A stretch of 64,000 bases of DNA, taken from the NCBI RefSeq assembly GCF_002979455.1, contig NZ_PCOU01000020.1, forward strand, positions 39,606-103,605, given 5' to 3'. Made by a program: the position numbers and the translations under genes. Positions 51,810 through 60,273 of this stretch are shown in pieces; the stretch's first letter is position 1; the number at the start of each line of letters is the position of its first letter. The notes beneath the pieces are model-generated. The model ran no database searches. It saw only the letters and a list, made by a program, of their open reading frames with translations, and had not been told where the DNA came from. The DNA comes from Chryseobacterium sp. MYb7 (GTDB lineage Bacteria > Bacteroidota > Bacteroidia > Flavobacteriales > Weeksellaceae).

Positions 51810-52463
51810 TTACAGGGTAATTTGTAATGCTTCACTTATTTGTTCAATGATTTCGTTGAATGGCTTTTTTATGGCATATCGCTGCTCATAAGTAAGCTTC
51901 CTCGTATTAATGGTCTGCAAGCAGTTCCTTTTATATACAGGGCTTTCAATCAGGGTTCCGTATTTTGAGATCTCGATATCCATCTCCTTTTGATTGAGAT
52001 ATTTATAGCCTTTGTCATATTTGGAGCGGATAAAAATCCTTTCTGCTTCACTTTCCAATAGACCCAGCAGGTTTTTGAAAACCAGGGTCGATTTTACCGA
52101 TACATCGGAGTATTCAAAAGGGATGATGATAAAATCACTGTAAATAAGCAGGTCACTGTATTTCTGGTCGAGTGTGCCCGCCAGATCAAACAGGAATATT
52201 TCTTCGCTTTCCTTAAGGCTTATTATTTTCTCCAGATCTTCAAAAGGCCGTTCTTCTTCATCGTCTCCGATGAGCTCCACTTCATAAAGCATTGGCAGCT
52301 CTGAATATTCATCTTCTTTCCATTTGTTGAAAAAAGATTTCTGAAAGTCAAAGTCATATGCTTTAATTTTCCTTTGGGAAACCTCGCAAAGGTAATTAGC
52401 AAAGGCAATGGCAAGAGTGGTTTTCCCAGCTCCGCCCTTTTGGGTGGCAAAGGTGATAATCAT
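51810..52463 (-). CDS. ParA/MinD-type ATPase of the transfer operon
   Basis: 217 residues. Deviant Walker A KGGAGKTTL (9-17) at the very N-terminus, the switch I Asp region IKAYDFDFQKSFF, and Walker B EEIFLFDLAGTLDQ. Short, without an N-terminal DNA-binding domain, like the ParA-type TraA proteins at the head of Bacteroidetes transfer operons. It may position the relaxosome or help element maintenance. It follows the relaxase by 42 bp. Confidence 0.85.
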   Translation of the reverse strand: MIITFATQKGGAGKTTLAIAFANYLCEVSQRKIKAYDFDFQKSFFNKWKEDEYSELPMLYEVELIGDDEEERPFEDLEKIISLKESEEIFLFDLAGTLDQKYSDLLIYSDFIIIPFEYSDVSVKSTLVFKNLLGLLESEAERIFIRSKYDKGYKYLNQKEMDIEISKYGTLIESPVYKRNCLQTINTRKLTYEQRYAIKKPFNEIIEQISEALQITL

Positions 52464-52505
52464 AGTTTTATTTTGCTATTTTTTAATTGGAAACAGAACT
52501 TCAAC

Positions 52506-53996
52506 CTATCGGTTTTTCTTTTTACGCCTTTTCTTATGTTCCTCTTCTCCGGGGTCTTTTCCGGTTCCTCCTGATGATCTGCTGAATTGAAAAATCAAAT
52601 CATCGATGCTTCTGTTCAGTTCTTTTGCAAGCCTTTCATTTTGGATTACTGAAACCTGCTGGTGATTTTCAGCCGGATTCAGGAATCTTTGATAATCTTT
52701 TTCGCCGATCAGCTGTTCCAGCTCTCCTACGTAGTGTAATTTTGAGTGGATAGCATAAAATTTACCGTCTTCGGACTTTATAATGTGAACATCTTTTGAG
52801 TCCTGTGTTCTGAGATATTGCTTTACCTCATTCCTCACTGAGCCAAATATTTCTTTATTCTTCCTTTTTTTAGTTTCAAAAAGCATAAAGCTTTTTGGCA
52901 CATGGTCAGGATTCTGGCGTTTCAAATGCTCTAGTAGAACTTTCTTAGAAGCTTCATCTGCTATATTGTAATCCTTTAAGATTTCAAAAAGCCTTTTGTC
53001 AATGACATCGGAAGTGAACTCAAACAGCTCGTTCATTTTCATAATCTCGCTTCCTTTATATATTGATCCTGTCTTATGGTCAATCATCGTATAACCAAAA
53101 GGCCTGAGATCTACAGCTGGTATTTCTTTGTTAGAAGTATGGAATACAATATCAATCCCGAAAATATCCCTCAATTTTTTCTGAAGCTCACTCTCAAAGT
53201 CAATTTCCGGCTTCCGGTTCTCGTTGTATTTTTCTTCCGGTAATACACCTTCCTGAGCCCTGTGGTCTTCAATCCTGAATACCTTGCAAGAGTACAGTTC
53301 TTTGTATTTTAAGAGAATCGCTTTTAGCTGCCACGCCCTGGAATCTTTTTTTTGACTGCTGAAGTTGAGCCCGGCTGCATTAATGGTTTTTTCCCAGGCT
53401 CCGTTTTTTAGTATATCTAAAGCACCCTCATCATTTCTATTGGGAGAAAGCCGGAATCCATTTCTTTCTAAAAGCAGTTCCAGTTGCTTAAGAGAACTAT
53501 ATCGGTAACCCAGTAATTTTTCTATTTGCTCCTGTGTACTTAATCCATACAGCTTTTCCATGGTACGGCTTAATGCCTGCTGTGCCTTAAGTTTTTCAAA
53601 ACTGTCATTAATTTTCTTTCCGGTCTGTTTATTGACACGGGTGGAAACAATATGGACATGATGATTTTCTGTATCATTATGGAACACCACAATAAAAGGC
53701 TGCTTTCCGTACCCCAGCTCATCCATAAAATTTTCTGCGATACTGGTAAGCTCTTCTTTGGTATGCTCCCGGAACTTCGTGGAAATCACGGCGTGGAACT
53801 GAGGCTTTTTTACCCTTTCATTATTTGATACGGATCTTAAATATTCCCGGACCTCCTGCTGACTGCTGTTTTCATTAACGATGGAAGGAAAATTTTTCAT
53901 CAACATCAGCTCACCACTCCCCTTCTCTACCTTTTTATCATTATACTGTACTCCGGGAAAGCCGGAACCCGCAGGTTCCATAATTTTTACGATCAA
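52506..53996 (-). CDS. mobB: MOBP-type relaxase (MobB-like)
   Basis: 496 residues. The relaxase domain occupies the first ~260 residues. YLRSVSN contains a candidate nucleophile (Tyr52), and PQFHAVISTK and the histidine triad region FHNDTENHHVHIVSTRVN (His106, 112, 113, 115) bind the metal. The C-terminal part is charged with coiled regions and a basic tail (EEEHKKRRKKKNR). It nicks oriT and pilots the strand during conjugation. In CTnDOT-like elements mobA and mobB adjoin; here a surface-protein gene lies between them. Confidence 0.88.
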   Translation of the reverse strand: MIVKIMEPAGSGFPGVQYNDKKVEKGSGELMLMKNFPSIVNENSSQQEVREYLRSVSNNERVKKPQFHAVISTKFREHTKEELTSIAENFMDELGYGKQPFIVVFHNDTENHHVHIVSTRVNKQTGKKINDSFEKLKAQQALSRTMEKLYGLSTQEQIEKLLGYRYSSLKQLELLLERNGFRLSPNRNDEGALDILKNGAWEKTINAAGLNFSSQKKDSRAWQLKAILLKYKELYSCKVFRIEDHRAQEGVLPEEKYNENRKPEIDFESELQKKLRDIFGIDIVFHTSNKEIPAVDLRPFGYTMIDHKTGSIYKGSEIMKMNELFEFTSDVIDKRLFEILKDYNIADEASKKVLLEHLKRQNPDHVPKSFMLFETKKRKNKEIFGSVRNEVKQYLRTQDSKDVHIIKSEDGKFYAIHSKLHYVGELEQLIGEKDYQRFLNPAENHQQVSVIQNERLAKELNRSIDDLIFQFSRSSGGTGKDPGEEEHKKRRKKKNR

Positions 53997-54056
53997 TTTT
54001 TATGGTAATATTAACCGCTTACTTACGGATTATACTTTAAGGTTTGTTCTCTTATT

Positions 54057-55313
54057 TTATATGCCTAAAATTTGTTTGATCTGTATTTTTTGTGCCGGGG
54101 TTGCTGTCTCGAGAATGGATATGAAGGCCGCTACATTATCGTTAATTAATCCCAGTTTGCCATCCGGTCTTGCAACTACTTTCAGGGTATGAGAAGTATC
54201 TGATTGCGGTACCATATGATAGGCAGGATTGAGATTCAGTGTCCCATTGATCTTGAGCCATCGCTCGGCAAAGTCCCCGATGATCAAGCCATTGGTCCAG
54301 GAAGCGCTCAGATCAACGACGTTCTCTGTTCCGATAGCTTCGGAAGGAACCAGGCTTGCATTGCTGTGTATGACCAGCCTGTTGTTTACTGTTTCTACAG
54401 TATTTACCGTATTGCTGTGCCCGGCTCCTGTTCCGATAAATACATTGTTTTCTCCCTGGATATAGCCTCCGGCCTGCGCCCCGAGCATTACATTTTTGCT
54501 TTCCGTCGTAATAAACTGCCCCGAAGACTGACCTATAATGGTATTATAGCTTCCGGTATTCAAACTGTTCAGGGCCGACTGGCCTATTGCTATATTCTTA
54601 TATCCGGAAGTCAGTTTTGCCAGGGTTGAATTTCCAAGTCCTACGTTCACATTTCCCGTAATAATTTTTCCGGCATTGGAAAGATCATATCCTGAAATAT
54701 GGCCGATAAAGGTATTGTATGCTCCGGTTGTCACTCCATTCAGACTGTAGCTTCCAAAGGCGACATTCCCTGAAGCAGTGGAGAGCTTCTGCAGGGCTCC
54801 GTAGCCGTAAGAAATATTATACGTTCCCGTGTGCATCTGGTTCATATTTCCAAAATACATCGAATAGGTCTGCGGATTCATTCCTAAGGCAGCATCTGTT
54901 GTACCTTGCTTTGTGATGGAGCTTCCCGTAAACGAAATATATCTCGGAGCAAAGTTTCCTCTTTCAACTACATCATATAGGCTCCCATAAAGCGGCTCCC
55001 ATACCGAACCGTCGAAATAGTAATAGGTATTAGGACTTTTGATATGGACAACCTGACCGGAATGTACCGGTGCTGCTTCGGTCACATAGACCAATGCCCC
55101 TTTTTGGAAAGCTGTGTACGTATAGGAAGCCAGCTCGCTTCCTTTCACTCTCGGAGCAATAATGCCATCCAATGCTTTGCTTTTATCCGTATTACCGATA
55201 ACATCAAGGGTTGCTGCGGGGCTGGTGGTATTGACACCGACCTGACCCTGAATATTTCCGGTTGCTGCAAGAAGGAAAAATAATCCTGCGAGATTATATA
55301 TTAATTTTTGCAT
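54057..55313 (-). CDS. Secreted surface protein with adhesin-like repeats, inserted between mobA and mobB
   Basis: 418 residues. Signal peptide (LAGLFFLLAATGNIQG), then VGVNTTSPAATLDVIGN, the typical opening of flavobacterial tail-fibre or trimeric-autotransporter-like proteins. The middle (about 150-300) has repeated units of the type GYGALQ.../SGNVAFGSYSLNG/TGAYNTFIGHISG/SGYKNIAIGQSALN/TGSYNTIIGQSSG, as in YadA-like head repeats. The C-terminus has a short helical stretch (AFISILETATPAQKIQIKQI). No T9SS sorting domain is seen. It is likely exposed on the cell surface and might promote mating-pair contact. It has 60- and 22-bp gaps to its neighbours and shares their direction. Confidence 0.75.
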   Translation of the reverse strand: MQKLIYNLAGLFFLLAATGNIQGQVGVNTTSPAATLDVIGNTDKSKALDGIIAPRVKGSELASYTYTAFQKGALVYVTEAAPVHSGQVVHIKSPNTYYYFDGSVWEPLYGSLYDVVERGNFAPRYISFTGSSITKQGTTDAALGMNPQTYSMYFGNMNQMHTGTYNISYGYGALQKLSTASGNVAFGSYSLNGVTTGAYNTFIGHISGYDLSNAGKIITGNVNVGLGNSTLAKLTSGYKNIAIGQSALNSLNTGSYNTIIGQSSGQFITTESKNVMLGAQAGGYIQGENNVFIGTGAGHSNTVNTVETVNNRLVIHSNASLVPSEAIGTENVVDLSASWTNGLIIGDFAERWLKINGTLNLNPAYHMVPQSDTSHTLKVVARPDGKLGLINDNVAAFISILETATPAQKIQIKQILGI

Positions 55314-55335
55314 ATCATTAAATTTGCTGTTTGTT

Positions 55336-55698
55336 TTATTTTCCGATCATGTAATAGATCTTTTTAAAAATGCTATTCTGTTCTTTTTTTAACTCAATAA
55401 TCTGATTCAGCTGCCTGTTAAAATAACTTACTTCCGAAGAGGTTATGGCTTTCATTGAATTGACATACCGGGCTACCTGATTGATGTTCGTTTCTATCTT
55501 TACAAAAATGTTGTCCTGCTCTTCAATGAAATTCAATACTTTCCGCCTCTCATCATCCAGAATCCTGTTTTCTACTGAATGGATAATTAGACTCGTCAGG
55601 GAGATTTGCTTTTCTGAGCAGATTTTCTTCCAGTTGTCTTTTCTGGATTTTTGAATTCTTATAATAATCAGGTCTTCTTTTCCTCTTTCCATTTTCAA
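55336..55698 (-). CDS. mobA: Relaxosome accessory protein (MobA/MobC-like)
   Basis: 120 residues. N-terminal ribbon-helix-helix-like region (IIIRIQKSRKDNWKKICSEK, LTSLIIHSVENRIL), then the MobC-type motif INQVARYVN, and a C-terminal coiled helix. Such proteins bind oriT beside the relaxase and help melt the nick site. It is the first gene of the transfer operon; upstream lies the repeat- and hairpin-rich region. Confidence 0.82.
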   Translation of the reverse strand: MKMERGKEDLIIIRIQKSRKDNWKKICSEKQISLTSLIIHSVENRILDDERRKVLNFIEEQDNIFVKIETNINQVARYVNSMKAITSSEVSYFNRQLNQIIELKKEQNSIFKKIYYMIGK

Positions 55699-55896
55699 TT
55701 TATCCTATGGTAAAATAACTTTAGTGAAGCTTTATCCGATTTAAACAGCTCTGCGCTTCTTGGCAAGTAAGGGTTAATATTTCCTCTCTGATAAATAACA
55801 GAAAAATAAATCTGTGTTTTCATTTTGCTTTCTGATTAAAATTTCTTCTGCAAAATTGGGGCATAAAAATCATGAAAACAATAGTATTCATCGGGC

Positions 55897-55979
55897 GTGG
55901 GCTAAATAAGAACGTGCTGGGCTTATCTGGAATATGTGAAGATTAAAAAAGAATATACTGGGCTAATTTGGAATATTGC
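55897..55979. repeat. Three short direct repeats upstream of mobA
   Basis: CTGGGCTTATCTGGAATATG (55917-55936) and CTGGGCTAATTTGGAATATT (55958-55977) match at 16 of 20 positions with a 41-bp period. A third, weaker copy GTGGGCTAAATAAGAACGTG is at 55897-55916. They lie 200-280 bp upstream of mobA and could be binding sites for a relaxosome protein. Confidence 0.5.
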
Positions 55980-56043
55980 TCCTAATTTTCCCCGAAACAA
56001 AAAAACAAGTTCCGCTGTTTTTTCTCCTTTTTGCAAAAAAAGG

Positions 56044-56100
56044 CAAGATCGTCTTTGGAGATACAACTTGAAAAGTTTGTATATACAAAGACACATCTTG
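56044..56100. other. Long imperfect hairpin, oriT candidate
   Basis: The 57-bp segment folds on itself. Left arm CAAGAT-CGTCTTTG...ATACAA-CTT pairs with AAGTTTGTAT...CAAAGACACATCTTG, with a loop of three bases (GAA), about 22 paired positions, and a perfect inner palindrome TTTGTATATACAAA (56076-56089). It lies 350 bp upstream of mobA in a gene-free region. Inverted repeats of this size next to mob genes are a hallmark of transfer origins. No nick-site consensus was identified, so this is a candidate only. Confidence 0.45.
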
Positions 56101-56241
56101 CTCTGTAAAGTCGCCCACTTTTTTCAGAGTTCTGAAAAGCTTTCCCACCAAACTATAAAACACTAATAACCAGAATATTGATTTTATTTATATGGTTTTT
56201 GCTGTTGAAAGAAAAAACATTGCAAATATCGAAGTGCGGAG

Positions 56242-56652
56242 AATACACTAACCTGTATCCATTTTACTCAGGGTAAGTAGACAACCTGATACATTTTTAC
56301 ACAGGTTCTGTAAATAGGGTGGATAAAATTTACACAGGTTAGAATAAAACATGGGTAATTTTTACGCAGGTTGAAGCTTTGACAATTAATATTCAAGATC
56401 AGAATGTACCTGATACTTTTTTATTCAGGTCTTATAATAAGGTGGATAAAAACTACTCAGGTGAAAAGAAAACATGGGTATTTTTTCACGCAGGTTCCAA
56501 TTTTTGCCTGCAATTATTTAAGATCAGACATGTACCTGATACTATTTTGCACAGGCGCTACAATAAGGTGGGTAAAATTTACGCAGGTTAAAAGAAAACA
56601 TAGGTAATTTTTACGCAGGGTCAGCTTTAACCTGTTACTATTTTGCTCAGGT
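56242..56652. repeat. Array of eleven 32-33 bp units in a higher-order pattern
   Basis: Eleven copies of a unit ending in (T/A)TTT(A/G)CNCAGG(T) are present. The CAGG starts are at 56269, 56302, 56335, 56367, 56426, 56458, 56491, 56552, 56584, 56616 and 56648, so spacing is 32-33 bp, or twice that minus a few at two gaps. Three subtypes recur in order: A (ACCTGATAC...CAGGT, a short inverted repeat), B (GGTGGATAAAA...CAGGT) and C (AACATGGGTAATTT...CAGGT). They give an A-B-C block repeated three times every 124-126 bp plus extra A units at both ends. The spacing equals about three helical turns, suggesting cooperative protein binding. Confidence 0.8.
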
Positions 56653-56762
56653 AAGGAATGATATCATATGATTTGTGCAAGCAGTACTTGCACTATTGGA
56701 AAACTTTGGATAGCGAAAAAAGTTTTCATAAAGTCTAAAAGAGACCATTAATTAATATGGAA

Positions 56763-56788
56763 TTGAAAAAACAAGTTTTGTATCTTTG
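56763..56788 (+). promoter_or_regulatory. Promoter of the DUF1016 gene, giving a near-leaderless transcript
   Basis: A -7 box TATCTTTG (56781-56788) lies only 4 bp before the ATG at 56793, with a TTG at 56763-56765 as possible -33 element. If the box is used, transcription would start at or within the start codon. Confidence 0.4.
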
Positions 56789-56792
56789 AAAC

Positions 56793-57785
56793 ATGGCAGA
56801 AAAACCTCAAAACTCCAGTAAGACTTTATACAATTCGATTGCACAAATTATTATTGATGCAAAATCTGCGGTTTACAGAAATACTAATGCAATAGTATTA
56901 AAAATGTACTGGGAAATTGGTAAGCTGATTATTGAAGAGGAACAAAATGGGCAAAGTCGTGCCCAATATGGAAAGTCTATACTGAAAAACCTCGCCAATC
57001 AGCTGACTCTGGAATTTGGAAAAGGGTTTAATGAACGGAATCTTAATAATATGAGAGCCTTCTTCAATTCATTTCCAATTTGGAACGCAGTGCGTACCGA
57101 ATTGAGCTGGACGCATTACAGGATCATCAGCCGGATTGAAAACCCTGAACACAGATTACAATATATGCTCCACTCCATTGAAGGAAACTGGAATACACGG
57201 ACGCTGCAACGAAACATTGATAGTCAATACTTGGGAAGACTCTTGAAATTTCCGGAAAGTGACAGTAGAGAAACGTCACACTTTATTAAAGACCCTTATA
57301 TTTTTGAATTTTTAGGGCTTCCGTCGGATAACTCCCAGACAGAAACCCAAATAGAGTCGGCTCTTATTTCTCATCTTCAGCAGTTTCTTATGGAACTTGG
57401 AAAAGGGTTTGCTTTTGTAGCAAGACAGCAGCATATTGTGACTGATACCTCTGATTTTTTCATCGATCTTGTATTTTATAATTATTATCTCAAATGCTTT
57501 ATTCTGGTAGATTTGAAAACTCATAAACTTACCCATGAAGCTATTGGTCAGATGGATATGTATGTGAGAATGTACAACGATCTGAAAAAAAATGCTGATG
57601 ATAATCCCACCATTGGGATCATTCTGTGTACGGAAAAAGACGAAACGGTTGTAAAATATTCAGTATTATCCGAAAATAAAAAGCTTTTTGCAAGTAAATA
57701 CAGAACATACCTGCCTGATGAAAATGAGCTAAAACAACTGATTGAAGCAGATAGAGTAAAACTTGAACTGGATAATATTGATTAA
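56793..57785 (+). CDS. DUF1016 (YhcG-type) PD-(D/E)XK nuclease
   Basis: 330 residues. The N-terminal helical DUF1016 domain has the diagnostic KMYWEIGKLIIEEEQNG, YGKSILKNLANQLTLEFG and LSWTHYRIISRIENPEHRLQ segments. The C-terminal nuclease domain carries the PD-(D/E)XK pattern in FFIDLVFYNYYLKCFILVDLKT (Asp, then Asp-x-Lys). It ends with IGIILCTEKDETVVKYSVL. This is the full architecture and usual length. Members occur in defence islands and next to R-M systems; the biological role is unsettled. The next Met is at residue 38 inside the domain, which supports the start. Tail overlaps the convergent GNAT gene by 4 bp. Confidence 0.88.
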   Translation: MAEKPQNSSKTLYNSIAQIIIDAKSAVYRNTNAIVLKMYWEIGKLIIEEEQNGQSRAQYGKSILKNLANQLTLEFGKGFNERNLNNMRAFFNSFPIWNAVRTELSWTHYRIISRIENPEHRLQYMLHSIEGNWNTRTLQRNIDSQYLGRLLKFPESDSRETSHFIKDPYIFEFLGLPSDNSQTETQIESALISHLQQFLMELGKGFAFVARQQHIVTDTSDFFIDLVFYNYYLKCFILVDLKTHKLTHEAIGQMDMYVRMYNDLKKNADDNPTIGIILCTEKDETVVKYSVLSENKKLFASKYRTYLPDENELKQLIEADRVKLELDNID

Positions 57786-58471
57786 TTATTGACATCCTTA
57801 CTTTGCCACCATGCGTCTTCCAATTTCCATGTATGGCTTCTTACTTCGCTGACTAAGTCAGTCAAATCTCCTGAATAGTCTGTTTTTCCAAGCTTCATTT
57901 CAACTTCAGTTTGGATTGCCCATAAACTTCTGCTTAAATAATTGATTTGCTTTCTTAATTCCTGGATTCTGTCTTCTGAAAAACCTACGGTCTTTTGAAA
58001 ATCAGTATTATAGGTTGAATATCCATCTTTTGACAGAAAATATTCAGTATCGTTTTTTGGCGAGAAACCAAGGTTTAATGCCACTCTCTCTGATGCATTA
58101 AAATTAAAATCGATCTGTCCTGCATCAATAGTAATTCGCTGTTCTTGTCTACTTAAAAATAGATGCGGGAGAATTGTATCTTTCATTGCATTTGTAAGAT
58201 GTCCCTTTCCTCTGTATTCCGGTAATACAAACCAGTGCAGATCTTTCTTCATATCATAAACAGCAGCTACATATGAATTTTCATTATTTTTTATAAAATA
58301 AAATGTATCCGGTCCGTCAGAAGATGTTATGCTATCAGTAGGTTTGGGTCTATTTACCCAGACTTTAGCAAGGTCTACAGTAGTGCTTAAGGATTTTCGA
58401 TAAATGAGACTTTCTGATTCATCATTTTTATTCAAATTCTCTATTAACGATTGTAAAGATATATTAGTCAT
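57782..58471 (-). CDS. GNAT-fold protein with C-terminal helical extension
   Basis: 229 residues. The GNAT acetyl-CoA site is recognisable in HWFVLPEYRGKGHLTNAMKD (R-G-x-G) following the beta4 strand SYVAAVYD; FNASERVALNLGFSP is the usual late GNAT helix-strand. Residues ~165-229 are a helical, Trp-rich addition (SRSLWAIQTEVEMKLGK). The substrate is unknown. It follows the 224-residue protein by 36 bp and is likely in its operon. Confidence 0.72.
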   Translation of the reverse strand: MTNISLQSLIENLNKNDESESLIYRKSLSTTVDLAKVWVNRPKPTDSITSSDGPDTFYFIKNNENSYVAAVYDMKKDLHWFVLPEYRGKGHLTNAMKDTILPHLFLSRQEQRITIDAGQIDFNFNASERVALNLGFSPKNDTEYFLSKDGYSTYNTDFQKTVGFSEDRIQELRKQINYLSRSLWAIQTEVEMKLGKTDYSGDLTDLVSEVRSHTWKLEDAWWQSKDVNN

Positions 58472-58507
58472 AGTTATTTTGGGTGTTAATATTGGAAAAT
58501 GAATGCC

Positions 58508-59182
58508 TTACCATTCAATCTCATATATAGCATCATCAGCACTTAATTCCAACTCGTCAATAGTACAATTATGTTTTTTAGCTTCATACTTCAGAAAGTT
58601 CAGAAAATTTTCATACTCTTTTGATAAAAAAGTGGATGTTTTCATCAATTCAGCTAATCTTCTGAATGAAACTTTTCCACCTTTCATTTCAAAAAAGCTG
58701 GCATTTACATGCCTCATATATAAATAGAGGTATTCGTTTCCTGCATAAATACCATCTTCAAGAAAAGGGAGCAGTTTTTTTGCTCCAACCGGATCATAAC
58801 TGTTCATTGAATGCTCAATCCAATATTCCAGATGCAGAAATATGGAAACATCCTGTTTTGTTGTGTCAACCATTTTCATATTGTACCTGAGAGCAGATAT
58901 ACAAAATAAAATATGTGCCCAGGAAATTTCAAAGCCTAAATATGGAATTTCTTCAAAAGTGAAATGTCCATGAGTTCTTTGCAGCCTGCTCCCATAAGAA
59001 GCCTTTCGGATTTCATAGGAAAAACTACTTATAAGCTTATTTTTATCTTCATAGCCTTTAAAATGAAAAAAAGATTCATTTCCCCAAAATTTTGAAATAA
59101 TATCATATAAATACTCGAGATCATCACGGGTTCCCCATATTTCAATACCTAAGCCTTTTTTGGTTGGTACACTGTAAATCAT
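58508..59182 (-). CDS. Uncharacterised cytosolic protein
   Basis: 224 residues, no signal or membrane segment. It begins MIYSVPTKKGLGIEIWGTRD and contains FEEIPYLGFEISWAHILFCI and QDVSIFLHLEYWIEHSMNSY. I recall DUF6904-type proteins of Bacteroidota with a similar beginning but cannot confirm this. The upstream spacer contains the first of two related hairpin repeats. Function unknown. Confidence 0.6.
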   Translation of the reverse strand: MIYSVPTKKGLGIEIWGTRDDLEYLYDIISKFWGNESFFHFKGYEDKNKLISSFSYEIRKASYGSRLQRTHGHFTFEEIPYLGFEISWAHILFCISALRYNMKMVDTTKQDVSIFLHLEYWIEHSMNSYDPVGAKKLLPFLEDGIYAGNEYLYLYMRHVNASFFEMKGGKVSFRRLAELMKTSTFLSKEYENFLNFLKYEAKKHNCTIDELELSADDAIYEIEW

Positions 59183-59293
59183 ATGTAGTGCTATTATCAG
59201 TTACCGGCAAATCTACTAAAATTGTAAAACAAGAATAAGAATTGGGATTAATTCTTTAAATAAATTTTTTATTTCCAATTCTCAAATATTCAG

Positions 59294-59424
59294 CTCGCAA
59301 CCTCTTTTCAAAAACATTTAAAGCCAAAGTCCGGTTATGCTTTTATAAAGGGGTTGCTCCGCTTTTCACAAAAATGCACTCAAACCAAAAGAAGGAATTG
59401 CATGTTTGCTGCATGATTTTTCCT
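59294..59424 (+). repeat. Hairpin-forming intergenic repeat, copy 1
   Basis: About 130 bp. It holds two stem pairs: GCAACCTCTTTT...AAAGGGGTTGC (10 of 12 complementary), and CAAAAATGCA...TGCATGTTTG (9 of 10). The order of elements and spacing (54 bp from GCAACC to GGGTTGC, then CGCTTTT) match copy 2 at 60024-60155. It makes up most of the 326-bp gap before the PH-domain gene. No transposase is encoded; it resembles a MITE- or REP-like element. Confidence 0.6.
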
Positions 59425-59508
59425 TAACTAAATTTTAGATTATCTTCAATAGTTTTTCAATATTTTTCACTAAATTGGGATAGTTTTATTTTAAGAAAAG
59501 CTTTGACT

Positions 59509-59982
59509 ATGAATGACTTACCTACTAATTTTAAAACATCTTCCGAATCTGTAAATTATGAAGCGAAAGTCCATTGGATTTCCTATGTTATTCCTGTTTT
59601 CTTTATAGTTATTGGTTCTGTAGGAGTTCTCTATTTTCTATTGCTCGGATACAAATTTATGTTGGGATTTATAGGCATTATTTCCCTGTTTCTTATTTTT
59701 CTTTTCATAAAAGGGATCATCGCTGTTATTCGGAATAAGAATACTAAAATCTACGTTACAGATAATCATCTTTCATTTACCACGGGGATATTAGGAAAAA
59801 TACGTTCCGATCTTTCGTTAATTAAGCTTGAGGGAATGCAATTACACCAAAGCTTTCTAGGTAAAACGTTAAATTTTGGAAGCTTAATTGTTACTACTGG
59901 GGGAATGACTCACTCATATTTCATTGCAAATCCAATGGAGCTAAGGAATGTTTTGCTTCATTCTCAAAAACGATCCGATTAA
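59509..59982 (+). CDS. Small membrane protein with bacterial PH-type domain
   Basis: 157 residues from ATG 59509 (the frame extends to a TTG two codons upstream). Two close membrane helices (SYVIPVFFIVIGSVGVLYFL and MLGFIGIISLFLIFLFIKGI) precede a beta-rich C-terminal domain. That domain reads KIYVTDNHLSFTTGILGKIR, DLSLIKLEGMQLHQSFLGK and FGSLIVTTGGMTHSYFIANP, the bPH2/YdbT pattern. The function is unknown. The gene is flanked on both sides by copies of the same hairpin repeat. Confidence 0.78.
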   Translation: MNDLPTNFKTSSESVNYEAKVHWISYVIPVFFIVIGSVGVLYFLLLGYKFMLGFIGIISLFLIFLFIKGIIAVIRNKNTKIYVTDNHLSFTTGILGKIRSDLSLIKLEGMQLHQSFLGKTLNFGSLIVTTGGMTHSYFIANPMELRNVLLHSQKRSD

Positions 59983-60023
59983 AAAATAATTTATTAATTT
60001 GAAATTAATTGCTATAAATCAAT

Positions 60024-60155
60024 CTCACAACCTTTTTTCAAAAACATACTCTGCTAAAATGCGGCAATGTTTTTAGAAATAGGGTTGCACCGCTTTTGCA
60101 AAAATGCGTTTCCGACCAACAGGAGAAAATGCATTTTTGCCGCCCGAATTTTTCT
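60024..60155 (+). repeat. Hairpin-forming intergenic repeat, copy 2
   Basis: Direct-orientation partner of 59294-59424. ACAACCTTTTTT pairs with AAATAGGGTTGC, and GCAAAAATGC (60098-60107) and GCATTTTTGC (60131-60140) are a perfect 10-bp inverted repeat with a 23-bp loop. Stem pairing is kept although the loops have diverged, which points to selection for structure. It fills most of the 291-bp gap before the restriction gene, where I see no coding sequence. Confidence 0.6.
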
Positions 60156-60273
60156 CAGGCGACAGAAATTATGCAAGTATTTTATCGGTTGAGAATGAAA
60201 CTTTTTAGATTAAATGAAATGAAGCCCCTCTATTCTTGTTTAATCCATCATACATTCATGGGAAATTGTATTC

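Noticed and set aside
56379..56607. Two overlapping 67-70 codon frames in the repeat array
   Set aside because: The peptide repeats only mirror the DNA repeat. The mix of 32- and 33-bp spacings shifts the frame, so coding selection is unlikely.
56242..56652. CRISPR array
   Set aside because: No constant repeat with unique spacers, no cas genes, and the intervals themselves are related in an A-B-C order.
59290..60155. Integron-type attC sites around the PH-domain gene
   Set aside because: The GTTRRRY/RYYYAAC core pair is not present in the right form, and no integron integrase is seen.
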